From assembly GCA_047973435.1 (NCBI GenBank), contig JBKECA010000450.1, positions 1-19,557 on the forward strand: a DNA stretch of 19,557 nucleotides. The letters run 5' to 3'. The stretch's first letter is position 1, and each line of letters opens with the position of its first letter. The notes beneath the pieces were generated by a model. That model had not been told where the DNA came from and did no database searches. It saw nothing but the letters and a program-made list of their open reading frames with translations. The stretch comes from JBKECA01 sp047973435. Its GTDB lineage: Bacteria; Planctomycetota; Planctomycetia; Planctomycetales; Planctomycetaceae. A program made the position numbers and the translations under genes. Below are positions 7,203-18,177 of the stretch, one piece after another.

Positions 7203-7240
7203 TTGGTAACAATCCCCTCGCTTGGTAACAATCCCCTCGC
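7203..7240. repeat. Perfect 19-bp tandem duplication
   Basis: TTGGTAACAATCCCCTCGC occurs twice head to tail (7203-7221, 7222-7240). It lies 55 bp beyond the end of the oxidoreductase gene in the convergent spacer. Confidence 0.9.
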
Positions 7241-7294
7241 ATCGGCGGACGGCAGGTTCTCAATCCGACATGTCTCGCTGCAGGCAGTCAGCGT

Positions 7295-8659
7295 TCACAC
7301 TTCTTTTGGAACGCTCCACTCCCCGCGGTCGGGCCGAGTGAGCAGTGCCGAGGCTGCGTCGTCGCCGGGGCAGGTTTCCTGCTCGGCGTCGAAGTGCACC
7401 GTGTGGTCCACACGGTAGGCGATGTTCGCCAGATGGCACAGCGCCGACGACATGTGCCCTTCCAGAATCTCTGCTGACAGGTCCTGGGGATTGCGACTGC
7501 GGATCGCGGCCAGCCAGTTGCGGAAGTGGGGCGTATTCGAAATCGGGCTCCCCTCCTCGAAAGCCGATGGTCCCGGTTCCCGCTTGCGCCCCAGGAACGT
7601 GTGGTAGCTCGAGTAGTCGGGAATGATCAGCGTCCCTTCGCTTCCCAGGAAGATCGCGCCGACGGGAAAGTCCTTCTGCACGAACGGATACTTGTCGCGG
7701 AAGCCCGCTTCGGCATTGGTGTACCAGTCTCGCACCTCGAATTCGATGAATCGGCCGTCCGGCCACTTGAGGTTCGCCGCCAGCACGCCGGGGGTTTCGG
7801 CATCGCTTTTGTGGACCGTTTTCTGCATGTAGTTGGTCCCCATCGCCGAGACGGTGGTCGGATGAGTGTCGAGCTTGAGACCCCAGCGGAGGATGTCGAA
7901 CTGGTGCACCCCCTGATTCCCGATCTCTCCGTTGCCGAAGTCCCAGATCCAATGCCAGCGCATGCGGTTGAAGTCACTGTAATCTCGCAACGGCGCAGGG
8001 CCGCACCAGGCATCCCAGTTCAACCCTTCCGGCGCGGGCTTATAGATTTGCCGTCCCAGCCCAGGACGGATTTTATAGGCAATGCCGCGAGCCAGATAGA
8101 CTTCGCCAATCAGTCCCTCATGCAGATGCTTGATTCCCTCGATGATGTTCTTGGACGAACGGCACTGCGTGCCGTGCTGAACAATGCGGTTGTACTTGCG
8201 CGCCGCCTCGACCATCTTCCGCCCCTCGGAGATGTTGTGCGATCCGGGCTTCTCGACGTACACGTCCTTGCCCGCCTGACAGCCCCAGATGACATTCAGG
8301 CTGTGCCAGTGATTGGGCGTCGCAAAGGTCACGGCATCGACGTTCTTGTCGTCGAGCACGCGACGCATGTCGTCGTAGCCGGTCAGCTGATGGCCCGACT
8401 TTTCGCTCCAAACCTTAACCGCCTGATTCAGCTTGGTCTGATCGCAGTCACACACGCCGACGAGATCGCAGCCGCTGGACCCCTCCTGAGACAGCTCAAT
8501 CAGGCTTTCGGTATGCGACTGAGCCCGGCCTCCCATGCCAACAACGGCCACCTGAATTCGATCGTTAAGGTTCTGACCACGGAGCAACGCCGGCGCGGCA
8601 AAGGCCGACGCCGCAGCGGCGCTGGTCTGTAGAAACTGGCGGCGGTTGGGCTGAGGCAT
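7295..8659 (-). CDS. Secreted Gfo/Idh/MocA-family NAD(P)-dependent oxidoreductase
   Basis: A 454-residue protein starting at ATG 8659, where GGGAG lies 7 nt upstream. An in-frame extension further upstream is rejected because it would hide the signal and run through the control region. The N-terminus has a twin-arginine signal: NRRQFLQTS (R6-R7) followed by an Ala-rich core to about residue 25. The Rossmann domain begins IQVAVVGMGGRAQ (35-47). The family EKP motif is at E136-K137-P138, and FATPNHWHSLN and WIWDFGNGEIGNQGVHQFD form the substrate side. Family role: oxidation or reduction of sugars and inositols with NAD(P), in planctomycetes often exported with the cofactor pre-bound. The substrate is unknown. 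The gene is divergent from the DUF1501 gene, and the shared spacer suggests joint control. Confidence 0.93.
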   Translation of the reverse strand: MPQPNRRQFLQTSAAAASAFAAPALLRGQNLNDRIQVAVVGMGGRAQSHTESLIELSQEGSSGCDLVGVCDCDQTKLNQAVKVWSEKSGHQLTGYDDMRRVLDDKNVDAVTFATPNHWHSLNVIWGCQAGKDVYVEKPGSHNISEGRKMVEAARKYNRIVQHGTQCRSSKNIIEGIKHLHEGLIGEVYLARGIAYKIRPGLGRQIYKPAPEGLNWDAWCGPAPLRDYSDFNRMRWHWIWDFGNGEIGNQGVHQFDILRWGLKLDTHPTTVSAMGTNYMQKTVHKSDAETPGVLAANLKWPDGRFIEFEVRDWYTNAEAGFRDKYPFVQKDFPVGAIFLGSEGTLIIPDYSSYHTFLGRKREPGPSAFEEGSPISNTPHFRNWLAAIRSRNPQDLSAEILEGHMSSALCHLANIAYRVDHTVHFDAEQETCPGDDAASALLTRPDRGEWSVPKEV

Positions 8660-9019
8660 CGTGATTCTCCCGAAGAGACCTGAGGAACGAGCGGACGTGT
8701 CCACGATATTACCGGAACGATGGATACAGCCAAACCGTGCGTGTCGTCTCTCGTTGGAACTTCGTGCAGGGACACTCTCCGCTTTCATGCTGGGGCAGCG
8801 ATCCGCAGCGAAAAGCGTCCCGGACGCTGCGGTGCATCGTTCGACATAGGCACGACTTGCAGTGAAGCGTTCGGGACGCTTTCCCGCAATGGGAACAAAC
8901 CGATCGTCCTGGGGCGTCGTGTTGTGGGCTATGGCTTCATCAGAACGGTTGGTACGCTGGAGCGTGTCGGACAATTGGCCCCATCCTGTCGCGATCCCGC
9001 CTCACCACGAAGACGTTCG
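8660..9019. promoter_or_regulatory. Divergent control region with inverted repeats
   Basis: This 360-bp spacer separates the oppositely directed oxidoreductase and DUF1501 starts. Two similar 21-bp sites face each other: 8810-8830 (GAAAAGCGTCCCGGACGCTGC) and 8864-8884, whose complement reads GGAAAGCGTCCCGAACGCTTC. Each site is itself nearly palindromic (AGCGTCC-C-GGACGCT in the first). An 8-bp stem CCGCAGCG/CGCTGCGG (8803-8810, 8825-8832) encloses the first site. The arrangement suits a dimeric regulator binding two operators. No -35/-10 pair is convincing. Confidence 0.5.
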
Positions 9020-10480
9020 ATGGACTTCTTTCGAGAGTACGAACTGCTCAACACTCGCCGTCAACTCTTCGGCCGAACCGCCGCCGGTGTCGGCACGGCA
9101 GCGCTGGCGTCGCTGTTGGGCGAGCATCAATCGCACGCAACTGCGGCGGAAGTGCCCGCCAGCGGACACTTAGGGGCACCCCATCTTCCCGGCCGGGCCA
9201 AGCGGGTGATCTACCTGTTCATGAACGGCGGGCCGTCGCAGCTCGATATGTTCGAGTACAAGCCCAAGCTGGACGAGTTGTTTGACACCGACCTGCCCGA
9301 CTCGATTCGTCAGGGGCAGCGGCTGACGACGATGACCTCGGGACAGAAACGGTTTCCGATCGCGCCGACGAAGTTCCAGTTCGCCCAACACGGCGAGTCG
9401 CGCGCGTGGGTGAGCGAACTGCTGCCGTACACGGCGTCGATGGTGGATGATCTGTGCTTCATCAAAAGCACCTACACCGAAGCGATCAACCACGATCCGG
9501 CGGTGACCTACATTCTGAGCGGCTCGCAGATTCCGGGGCGACCTTCGCTGGGGGCGTGGCTCTCTTACGGCCTCGGCTCGATGAACAGCAACCTGCCGGC
9601 GTTCGTGGTCCTGCATTCGTCCTGGACGGGACGCAAGTCCGCACAAGCGCTCTACGAACGACTGTGGGGGACCGGCTTCCTCCCAACTCAATACGCCGGC
9701 GTAGCGCTGCAGTCGAAAGGGGATCCGGTGCTGTTCCTGTCGAACCCGCCGGGGGTCTCACGGCAGTCGCGTCGGGAGATGCTGGATGCCCTGGGGGAAC
9801 TGAACCAGCAACAGCTACAGGCCTTTGGCGACCCGGAGATCAACACCCGCATTCAGCAGTATGAGATGGCGTACCGCATGCAGGCGTCCGTGCCGGAGTT
9901 GACGGACTTCTCCACTGAAACGCAGGCCACGCTCGACATGTACGGCCCCGAGGTCCACACGCCGGGGACCTTTGCCGCAAACTGCCTGCTCGCACGGAGG
10001 CTCGTTGAGCGAGATGTCCGCTATGTGCAGATCTTCATCCGGGGCTGGGACCAGCACGGCAACTTGCCGAAGGATCTGGCAGCACAATGTCACGATGTTG
10101 ACCAGGGCCAGACGGCACTGATTCAAGACCTCAAGCAGCGCGGCTTGCTGGAAGATACACTGGTGGTCTGGGGATCGGAGTTCGGCCGCACGGTGTACTG
10201 CCAGGGGGGACTGACGCGAGAGAACTACGGACGTGACCATCACCCGCGCTGCTTCACCGTCTGGATGGCCGGGGCGGGAGTCAAGCCGGGCATCACCTAC
10301 GGGGCCACGGATGACTTCTGCTACAACATCACCGAGAACCCGGTCCACATTCACGACTTGAACGCGACGATCCTGCACAGCCTGGGGATCGACCACAAGA
10401 AGCTGACCTACCGCTACCAGGGGCGCGACTTCCGGCTGACCGACGTGCATGGCAACGTCGTGCAGGACGTACTGAGCTGA
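9020..10480 (+). CDS. DUF1501 family exported protein
   Basis: A 486-residue protein of the DUF1501 family (alkaline-phosphatase/sulfatase-like fold), abundant in planctomycetes. From ATG 9020 it carries a twin-arginine signal NTRRQLFGRTA (R13-R14) and an Ala-rich core to about residue 33. Family hallmarks are VIYLFMNGGPSQLDMFEYKP (63-82), the FIKSTYTEAINHDPA block, IRGWDQHGN, VWGSEFGRTV and GRDHHPRCFTVWMAGAGVKPG. The start is chosen because the twin-arginine motif lies just inside it; upstream in-frame codons run through the divergent promoter. No strong ribosome site is present (ACGAAG only). DUF1501 genes usually follow a DUF1549/DUF1553 cytochrome-type gene; none is here. Its biochemical activity is not established. 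Confidence 0.93.
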   Translation: MDFFREYELLNTRRQLFGRTAAGVGTAALASLLGEHQSHATAAEVPASGHLGAPHLPGRAKRVIYLFMNGGPSQLDMFEYKPKLDELFDTDLPDSIRQGQRLTTMTSGQKRFPIAPTKFQFAQHGESRAWVSELLPYTASMVDDLCFIKSTYTEAINHDPAVTYILSGSQIPGRPSLGAWLSYGLGSMNSNLPAFVVLHSSWTGRKSAQALYERLWGTGFLPTQYAGVALQSKGDPVLFLSNPPGVSRQSRREMLDALGELNQQQLQAFGDPEINTRIQQYEMAYRMQASVPELTDFSTETQATLDMYGPEVHTPGTFAANCLLARRLVERDVRYVQIFIRGWDQHGNLPKDLAAQCHDVDQGQTALIQDLKQRGLLEDTLVVWGSEFGRTVYCQGGLTRENYGRDHHPRCFTVWMAGAGVKPGITYGATDDFCYNITENPVHIHDLNATILHSLGIDHKKLTYRYQGRDFRLTDVHGNVVQDVLS

Positions 10481-10567
10481 AGGATATGCTGAGCTGAGCT
10501 GACCAGAAAGACGAACGGAACCTGTGTGGGGTTCAGTCCGTCGCCGTTGCTGGCGGATCGTAGCCCG

Positions 10568-10609
10568 GAAGCAGGCAGCTTCCGCAAGGTTGCCGAAGCA
10601 GCCTGCTTC
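10568..10609. terminator. Double-palindromic hairpin between convergent DUF1501 and carB genes
   Basis: GAAGCAGGCAGCTTCCGCAA (10568-10587) pairs with TTGCCGAAGCAGCCTGCTTC (10590-10609) with two mismatches. Each arm is also palindromic by itself (GAAGC-AGGCA-GCTTC; GAAGCAG-CCTGCTTC), so a cruciform-like alternative is possible. It sits between the stops at 10480 and 10659. There is no U tract, so termination is likely but not certain. The DNA looks like dispersed 'GAAGCAGGCTGCTTC' repeats. Confidence 0.5.
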
Positions 10610-10658
10610 GACAGGACGCGGATGGAGTTTTGCTTTGCGGTGTCGTCCGGTCTGCGGG

Positions 10659-14099
<3,441 letters not shown>

Positions 14100-14245
14100 G
14101 GATTACCCTGGGTCAATGGAGCACCGCCGGATGGGGCGGCACCCGCGGATGCGGAGCTTTCGTCCGAACACAGCCGCGAAGTGGGCGAACTGCGATGACG
14201 TTGTCCATCACCCTGTCGCCGGCGTCACGGCTGGCGACCCCGTCC

Positions 14246-14270
14246 GATGCGCGCACCTTGAGCGCGCATC
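14246..14270. terminator. Perfect 9-bp hairpin between carB and the sigma-54 activator
   Basis: GATGCGCGC (14246-14254) and GCGCGCATC (14262-14270) pair exactly around a 7-nt loop. The hairpin lies 115 bp beyond the end of the activator gene and 147 bp upstream of the carB start, inside a 285-bp spacer with no gene. There is no U tract, so this may terminate the activator transcript or act in the carB leader. No pyrimidine-type leader peptide was seen. Confidence 0.4.
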
Positions 14271-14384
14271 ATCCGTGAGTCTTGCGAACGGTACCAACCG
14301 TGGGGAGAGATTCAAGCCAACTCCCTGCCCCCTCGGAAACGTGAGAGAGCACGCATCCAACCGCAGCGTTAAACCCGCGTCGCG

Positions 14385-16430
14385 CTACCGTCGCGGGCGA
14401 CTCAGATTGAACTTCTTCAATCGCCGATCCAGTGTCGTTCGTTCGATTCCCAGCAGTCGCGCCGCCTGCGACTTATTCCAATTAAACTTATCCAGTACGA
14501 CCTGCATGTACATCCGGTCAATGTCGTCGATCGTGAGCTCCTGCTCGATGTACGATCGCCAGAGCGAGTCCGCTGTCATGGCGGTTTCGTGACCGACATA
14601 GATCTCGCTGCCATCGGTGACCGGCACGGCAACGGCCGCGTTCGCAGCGGGGCGGGGCGGCGAAATCACCTGCAGCTTGGAAATCTGCAAATCGTCCGGC
14701 GTGAGGACTTCGCGATCGCTCAATATGACGGCTCGCTCAACAACGTTGCGGAGTTCCCGGACGTTGCCCGGCCACGCATGCGCCGTCAGTAATTCCATCG
14801 CCGCCTTGTTGAAGCCGCGCACTTTGGTGACAGCCCGGCGGGCAAACCGCTCCAGGAAGTGCTGGGCCAGGACCGGAATATCCTGTCCATGTTCGCGCAG
14901 CGGCGGAACGAAGATTTCAATGACCTGCAATCGATAGAACAGATCCTGCCGGAATGTCCCTTCACGAACGGCGTCTTCGAGGTTGCGGTTCGTGGCTGTG
15001 ACGACACGGACGTCCACGGTGATGGCCTTGCCACCACCAACCCGTTCGAAGGGCTGCCCCTCGAGGACGCGGAGAAACTTGGCTTGTATCTCCGGGCTCA
15101 TCTCCCCCACTTCGTCCAGAAACAAGGTTCCCAGATGAGCTTGCTCGAACTTGCCGGGCTTTTGATTCGCGGCTCCGGTGAAGGCTCCCTTTTCATGGCC
15201 GAACAACTCGCTTTCCAGCAGGCTCTCGGTCAGCGCGGCGCAGTTGACGCAGACGAACGGTCCATCGCGTCGATCGCTGTTAAAGTGCACCGCTCGGGCG
15301 ACCAGTTCCTTTCCGACGCCACTCTCGCCGCGGACGAGCACCGTCGCGTCTGTCCGCGCCACGCGGGCGATCGCGCGTTTGACCTTCTGCAACGGCTCGC
15401 TGCCGCCGATCAGATCGGTTTCGAGCTCGCGCAGTTCGCGGAGTTCGGACTCCGCCATCTCGAGCCGATGCACAACGGCCTCGTGCCGCCGCAGGGTCGG
15501 CAGGACCGCTCCGAGATGATCCGCCACCGCCAGGGCATAGTCCAAATGCTGCGATCCCAACGGACGCCGAGGGTCCGACGCATACAGGTGCAGCACCCCC
15601 AGCAGGTTCTCTTCGTACCGAATCGGCGCGCAAATGGCGCTCGTGACCGCGAGGTCGCGGAGGCTTTTCTTCTGCGACAGTTCCGCGTCGGCCTGGACGT
15701 CGTGCACCAGCAGGGCCTGACGATCCGACAACACGATCTCGGTCAAAGTACCGGAGTAAGGCTCGCGATTCTGGGTGTCGTCCACGCCGTGAATGCCGGC
15801 CAGCCAAAGTGTTTCCAGTGTTGCGTCCTGGGTGCCATTCTCGTTGAGCAGGACAACTCCCTTGTCCGCCGGGCAGGCCGAGACCAGGCCATCCAGAGCG
15901 CAATCAACCAGATCGGCGACATCGGATGCATCATGCATCGCACGCGCCAGATGAATGAGATCCACAAATGGCTTCGCGGATACCGACGACGGCAATGGCG
16001 ACAGTCGGTCGAGCTGGGTCCCCGTACGACGCTCGATAATGACGAACCGTGTCCCGGTGACGGCTTGAGGTTCACTCCCCTCCAGTTCCGGGGATGGAAC
16101 CTCGAGTTTCAGGGAGCACTCTCCAATCTCGATGGCCTGCCCGAATTCGAGAGGCCAGTCCCCTTGGACCCGTCTCCCGTCGATCGTCAGTCCGTTCTTG
16201 CTCCCCAAGTCCCTGACCGTCCATTCGTTGTGACTCACGAACAACTCAGCGTGATGCCGGCTGCACTTCGGGTCCGGAACAACAACGGAGTTTGAGGGTG
16301 AGCGGCCAATGGTCAGCCGACTTTCGGGGTGCAAGTGGTAGACGTCGAGCCTGGCCGGCCCCCGATACAAAATCAGTGCTGCCGGAGGAGGCGTCTGGGG
16401 GACCGTTTGAGAGATTTCGTCCTGCTGCAT
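14385..16430 (-). CDS. Sigma-54-dependent activator with FHA and GAF sensor domains
   Basis: A 681-residue bacterial enhancer-binding protein. An N-terminal FHA domain has the phosphothreonine-binding residues G42-R43-S44, S57-R58-H59-H60 and S77-K78-N79-G80. A GAF-type domain (about 165-310) and a coiled linker follow. The AAA+ domain has Walker A GESGVGKE (G368-E375, K374), the sigma-54 contact loop GAFTGA (415-420), Walker B LFLDEVGEM, and the ATNRNLEDAV and FRQDLFYRLQV motifs. A C-terminal Fis-type helix-turn-helix ends the protein (NKSQAARLLGIERTTLDRRL, about 652-671). It should open sigma-54 promoters when a phosphorylated partner binds the FHA domain or a ligand binds the GAF domain. 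No receiver domain is present, so Ser/Thr kinase signalling is the likely input. No ribosome site precedes ATG 16430. Target genes are not evident nearby. Confidence 0.95.
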   Translation of the reverse strand: MQQDEISQTVPQTPPPAALILYRGPARLDVYHLHPESRLTIGRSPSNSVVVPDPKCSRHHAELFVSHNEWTVRDLGSKNGLTIDGRRVQGDWPLEFGQAIEIGECSLKLEVPSPELEGSEPQAVTGTRFVIIERRTGTQLDRLSPLPSSVSAKPFVDLIHLARAMHDASDVADLVDCALDGLVSACPADKGVVLLNENGTQDATLETLWLAGIHGVDDTQNREPYSGTLTEIVLSDRQALLVHDVQADAELSQKKSLRDLAVTSAICAPIRYEENLLGVLHLYASDPRRPLGSQHLDYALAVADHLGAVLPTLRRHEAVVHRLEMAESELRELRELETDLIGGSEPLQKVKRAIARVARTDATVLVRGESGVGKELVARAVHFNSDRRDGPFVCVNCAALTESLLESELFGHEKGAFTGAANQKPGKFEQAHLGTLFLDEVGEMSPEIQAKFLRVLEGQPFERVGGGKAITVDVRVVTATNRNLEDAVREGTFRQDLFYRLQVIEIFVPPLREHGQDIPVLAQHFLERFARRAVTKVRGFNKAAMELLTAHAWPGNVRELRNVVERAVILSDREVLTPDDLQISKLQVISPPRPAANAAVAVPVTDGSEIYVGHETAMTADSLWRSYIEQELTIDDIDRMYMQVVLDKFNWNKSQAARLLGIERTTLDRRLKKFNLSRPRR

Positions 16431-16604
16431 ATCGACACAGTTTTACAGCGATCTGTTGGTCTGATCCGCTGCAACCCCTTCCGGAGGATTGGGGCGCAGT
16501 CGCTCTTTAGAAGAATACCCAAAATCAGCGGCGACGTTCAGTCGGCAATTCAGCGAGATTAAAAACTGGCCGGGAGCACAGCCGCGTTCCAGCCTTAAAC
16601 GCAA

Positions 16605-16639
16605 GAACGCGCTCGTAGACACGATCTACGAACGCGTTC
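16605..16639. repeat. 35-nt imperfect palindrome (15-position arms)
   Basis: GAACGCG-C-TCGTAGA (16605-16619) pairs with TCTACGA-A-CGCGTTC (16625-16639) around the loop CACGA, with one mismatch. A second hairpin, CGAGCAAG/CTTGCTCG (16651-16658, 16671-16678), follows 11 bp later. Two stems in a row and no adjoining reading frame suggest a structured RNA or a REP-like element. No U tract directly follows. Confidence 0.6.
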
Positions 16640-17146
16640 CGGTGCGCCATCGAGCAAGTGCGGGCCAGTGCTTGCTCGTGCAGCAGATAAGCAGCAAGCA
16701 GCCGGCGTGCCAGTCGCACCGAGAGATAAAAAAAAGGAACAAACATTGCGTAACCTGCTGTTGGGATTCCACTTGCGGTCAAGTTGGATTCTTGAGGCTC
16801 CTGGCTCAGGAGACTCGACTGGATTCAATTTTCGTGCCTTTCGCTGCCGTATCATGATGCAGGACCCGTTTTGGGAGCCCAAATCGTTGCGACTCGCTGC
16901 ACTACTCTGCTGCGGCAAACGTGGCCGACGGAGTTTGGACCGGACATACGTCAGCAGAGACGGCGAGGCGTGACCGGATGAAGACGCGCGAGCCTCAACC
17001 TTCTTCCCACCGTGATTCGTAGATTTTTGTGTTGTATTGGTCCGCCGATTGCATGATGATTCTGACGATTCATCCCCATATTATCCCGTGCCAGTTCAGG
17101 GGACCTCGGTCTTCGCGTTGCTCTTATAAAAACCCTCGGCACGGAT

Positions 17147-17177
17147 GAGCCTGCCCACTCTCAAGGTGGACAGGCTC
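17147..17177. terminator. Terminator-like hairpin downstream of the HEAT lipoprotein gene
   Basis: GAGCCTG (17147-17153) pairs with CAGGCTC (17171-17177). After a one-base mismatch the inner CCAC/GTGG extends the stem, with loop TCTCAAG. On the plus strand TTTGATTTTA follows directly; on the minus strand a TTTTTAT run lies about 14 nt beyond. It could therefore end transcription from either side: on the minus strand that of the HEAT gene, on the plus strand an unrecognised transcript. Confidence 0.6.
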
Positions 17178-17244
17178 TTTGATTTTATGGGGCTTCTTGA
17201 TTTTACGGGGCGGCCGGCTCGACTGGGCCCTTGTCTGGTGAGGA

Positions 17245-17332
17245 TATTCCGCACGCGGTCAATGTTGATACGTCTTGCCTCGTGGGGCTATAACGTCCGA
17301 ATCATCTCACTCATTGCCGCGGGCAGGATAAT
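17245..17332 (+). repeat. Inverted-repeat copy B of the signal-peptide module (3' flank of the HEAT gene)
   Basis: Hand alignment to the complement of 18107-18194 gives 79 matches in 88 positions. Read on the plus strand it begins TATTCCGCACGCGGTC, then an ATG (17262-17264) encoding MLIRLASWGYNVRIISLIAAG, the same start and signal-peptide core as the HEAT lipoprotein. It points inward toward the gene, and its complement provides that gene's last codons and stop (TGA at 17311-17313). Confidence 0.88.
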
Positions 17333-18177
17333 TCCGGGCCGGTCTCTGTTGGCAGACGATCCAGTGCCTGTCGCGCTGCTGTCTGCACAGCGGGGTCCTC
17401 GGACTGCGTTGCCAGCCGTTCCAGTTCAGACTGGAGCGGCTTCGAAAATTCGCCGAGGTCGTTTAGAACCTCGAGCACAGGCAGCAGGACTTCGGAGTCC
17501 GCATCCCTCAGCAAGGGACGCAGTTCAGTGACACGGTCTCGCAGGGCGGGCGCCAGATTCCGAAGATTAACCGCCGCCATCCGCTTCAGCTCGGCGTCGG
17601 ATGATTGGGAAAGCTCCAGCAGCACCGGGACAACCCGATCTTCTTCGCCGGGGATCAGTGCGAGTGCGGCTGCCGCGTTCGCCCGCAGATAGTTGGACGA
17701 ATGGTCGAGGCAGGCGGCCAGTTCTGTCCGTGCCTGTCTGGCGGCCTCGGGACTGAGTGCCAAGACGGACGCGGCACTATCGCGAGTGAGAGCATCGTCG
17801 CTGCGTAGCGCGTCCTTCAAAACGTCGACCGCGTCCGCACCAAGGTCGACCAGCGTCTGGTGTGCCTGTTCCCAAGCGTCGCCAGATACGCCGTCGGTTG
17901 TCAGTGTGCGCAGAGCCTCGCGGGCCTGCTTTTCCGTCGCCGACATCGGCGCGGCGTCCGCGGTGACGACCGACTCGTTCCCCAGAGCCGATTGCAACTC
18001 CGGGGTCGTCTCGTCCACGCGCGCAGACTCTCTCTGCGTCGTCGTCTCAGATGACGTCGGTTCGGCAGTCGTGGCCTGTTCACCGCTGCATCCTCCCCAC
18101 AGGAGTATTATACTGCCCGCGGCAGCGAGTGAGATGATTCGGACGTTAAAGCCCCGCGCGGCAAAACGTATCAACAT
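17311..18177 (-). CDS. HEAT-repeat lipoprotein of unknown function
   Basis: A 288-residue protein from ATG 18177. This start is chosen because it opens a signal peptide, MLIRFAARGFNVRIISLAAAG, followed by GSIILLWGGC. C30 is a likely lipidated cysteine, although Trp at -3 is unusual. A Thr/Ser/Glu-rich linker (about 33-65) leads to a helical array from about residue 80 to 275. Its repeating units (AREALRTL..., DAVDVLKDALRSDDALTRDSAASVLAL, SSNYLRANAAAALALIPG, AELKRMAAVNLRNLAP, SEVLLPVLEVLNDLG, PAVQTAARQALDRL) are HEAT or PBS-lyase type, usually protein-binding scaffolds. It is probably anchored in a membrane facing the periplasm. There is no ribosome site. The gene lies 92 bp downstream of the two-span membrane protein on the same strand, possibly one operon. 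Its two ends lie in inverted repeats, and the last six residues (LSCPRQ) come from copy B, so the C-terminus may be a replacement. Confidence 0.82.
   Translation of the reverse strand: MLIRFAARGFNVRIISLAAAGSIILLWGGCSGEQATTAEPTSSETTTQRESARVDETTPELQSALGNESVVTADAAPMSATEKQAREALRTLTTDGVSGDAWEQAHQTLVDLGADAVDVLKDALRSDDALTRDSAASVLALSPEAARQARTELAACLDHSSNYLRANAAAALALIPGEEDRVVPVLLELSQSSDAELKRMAAVNLRNLAPALRDRVTELRPLLRDADSEVLLPVLEVLNDLGEFSKPLQSELERLATQSEDPAVQTAARQALDRLPTETGPELSCPRQ

Larger units (their letters stand above)
6655..7294. other. 640-bp gene-free, repeat-rich spacer between glyA and the oxidoreductase gene
   Basis: Two genes converge here and no frame looks coding. The stretch instead holds a 12-bp tandem duplication (6688-6711), a decayed copy of the signal-peptide module (6840-6926), two CCGAAACGCCC direct repeats (about 7019 and 7046), a G-rich palindrome (7056-7072) and a 19-bp tandem duplication (7203-7240). 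I found no clear U-tract terminator for glyA. Confidence 0.65.
16431..17310. other. 880-bp spacer with hairpins and no convincing gene
   Basis: Frames on both strands here lack ribosome sites, family features and plausible composition, so I call none. The stretch contains two hairpins (16605-16639 and 16651-16678), an A8 run at about 16728-16735, a small CTCCTG-GCT-CAGGAG stem near 16798-16812, a terminator-like hairpin (17147-17177), two TTGATTTTA(T/C)GGGGC direct repeats (17179-17193, 17197-17211) and inverted-repeat copy B (17245-17332). The activator promoter must lie at the left end. Confidence 0.55.

Noticed and set aside
7526..8632. Open frame of 368 codons on the plus strand
   Set aside because: Antisense to the Gfo/Idh/MocA gene, which has clear family motifs.
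8660..8974. N-terminal extension of the oxidoreductase (extra 105 codons)
   Set aside because: The twin-arginine signal and ribosome site place the start at 8659; the extension runs through the divergent control region.
8720..9019. N-terminal extension of the DUF1501 protein (extra 100 codons)
   Set aside because: The twin-arginine signal starts just after ATG 9020; the upstream part is low-quality sequence overlapping the control region.
14859..16295. Open frame of 478 codons on the plus strand
   Set aside because: Antisense shadow of the sigma-54 activator; no ribosome site and no recognisable domain.
16489..16918. Overlapping frames on both strands in the spacer upstream of the sigma-54 activator
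   Set aside because: No ribosome sites, no protein-like composition, and they are crossed by several hairpins.
17145..17531. Plus-strand frame of 128 codons starting before copy B
   Set aside because: Only the 21 residues from the repeat module look like protein; the rest is antisense to the HEAT gene and overlaps a terminator-like hairpin.
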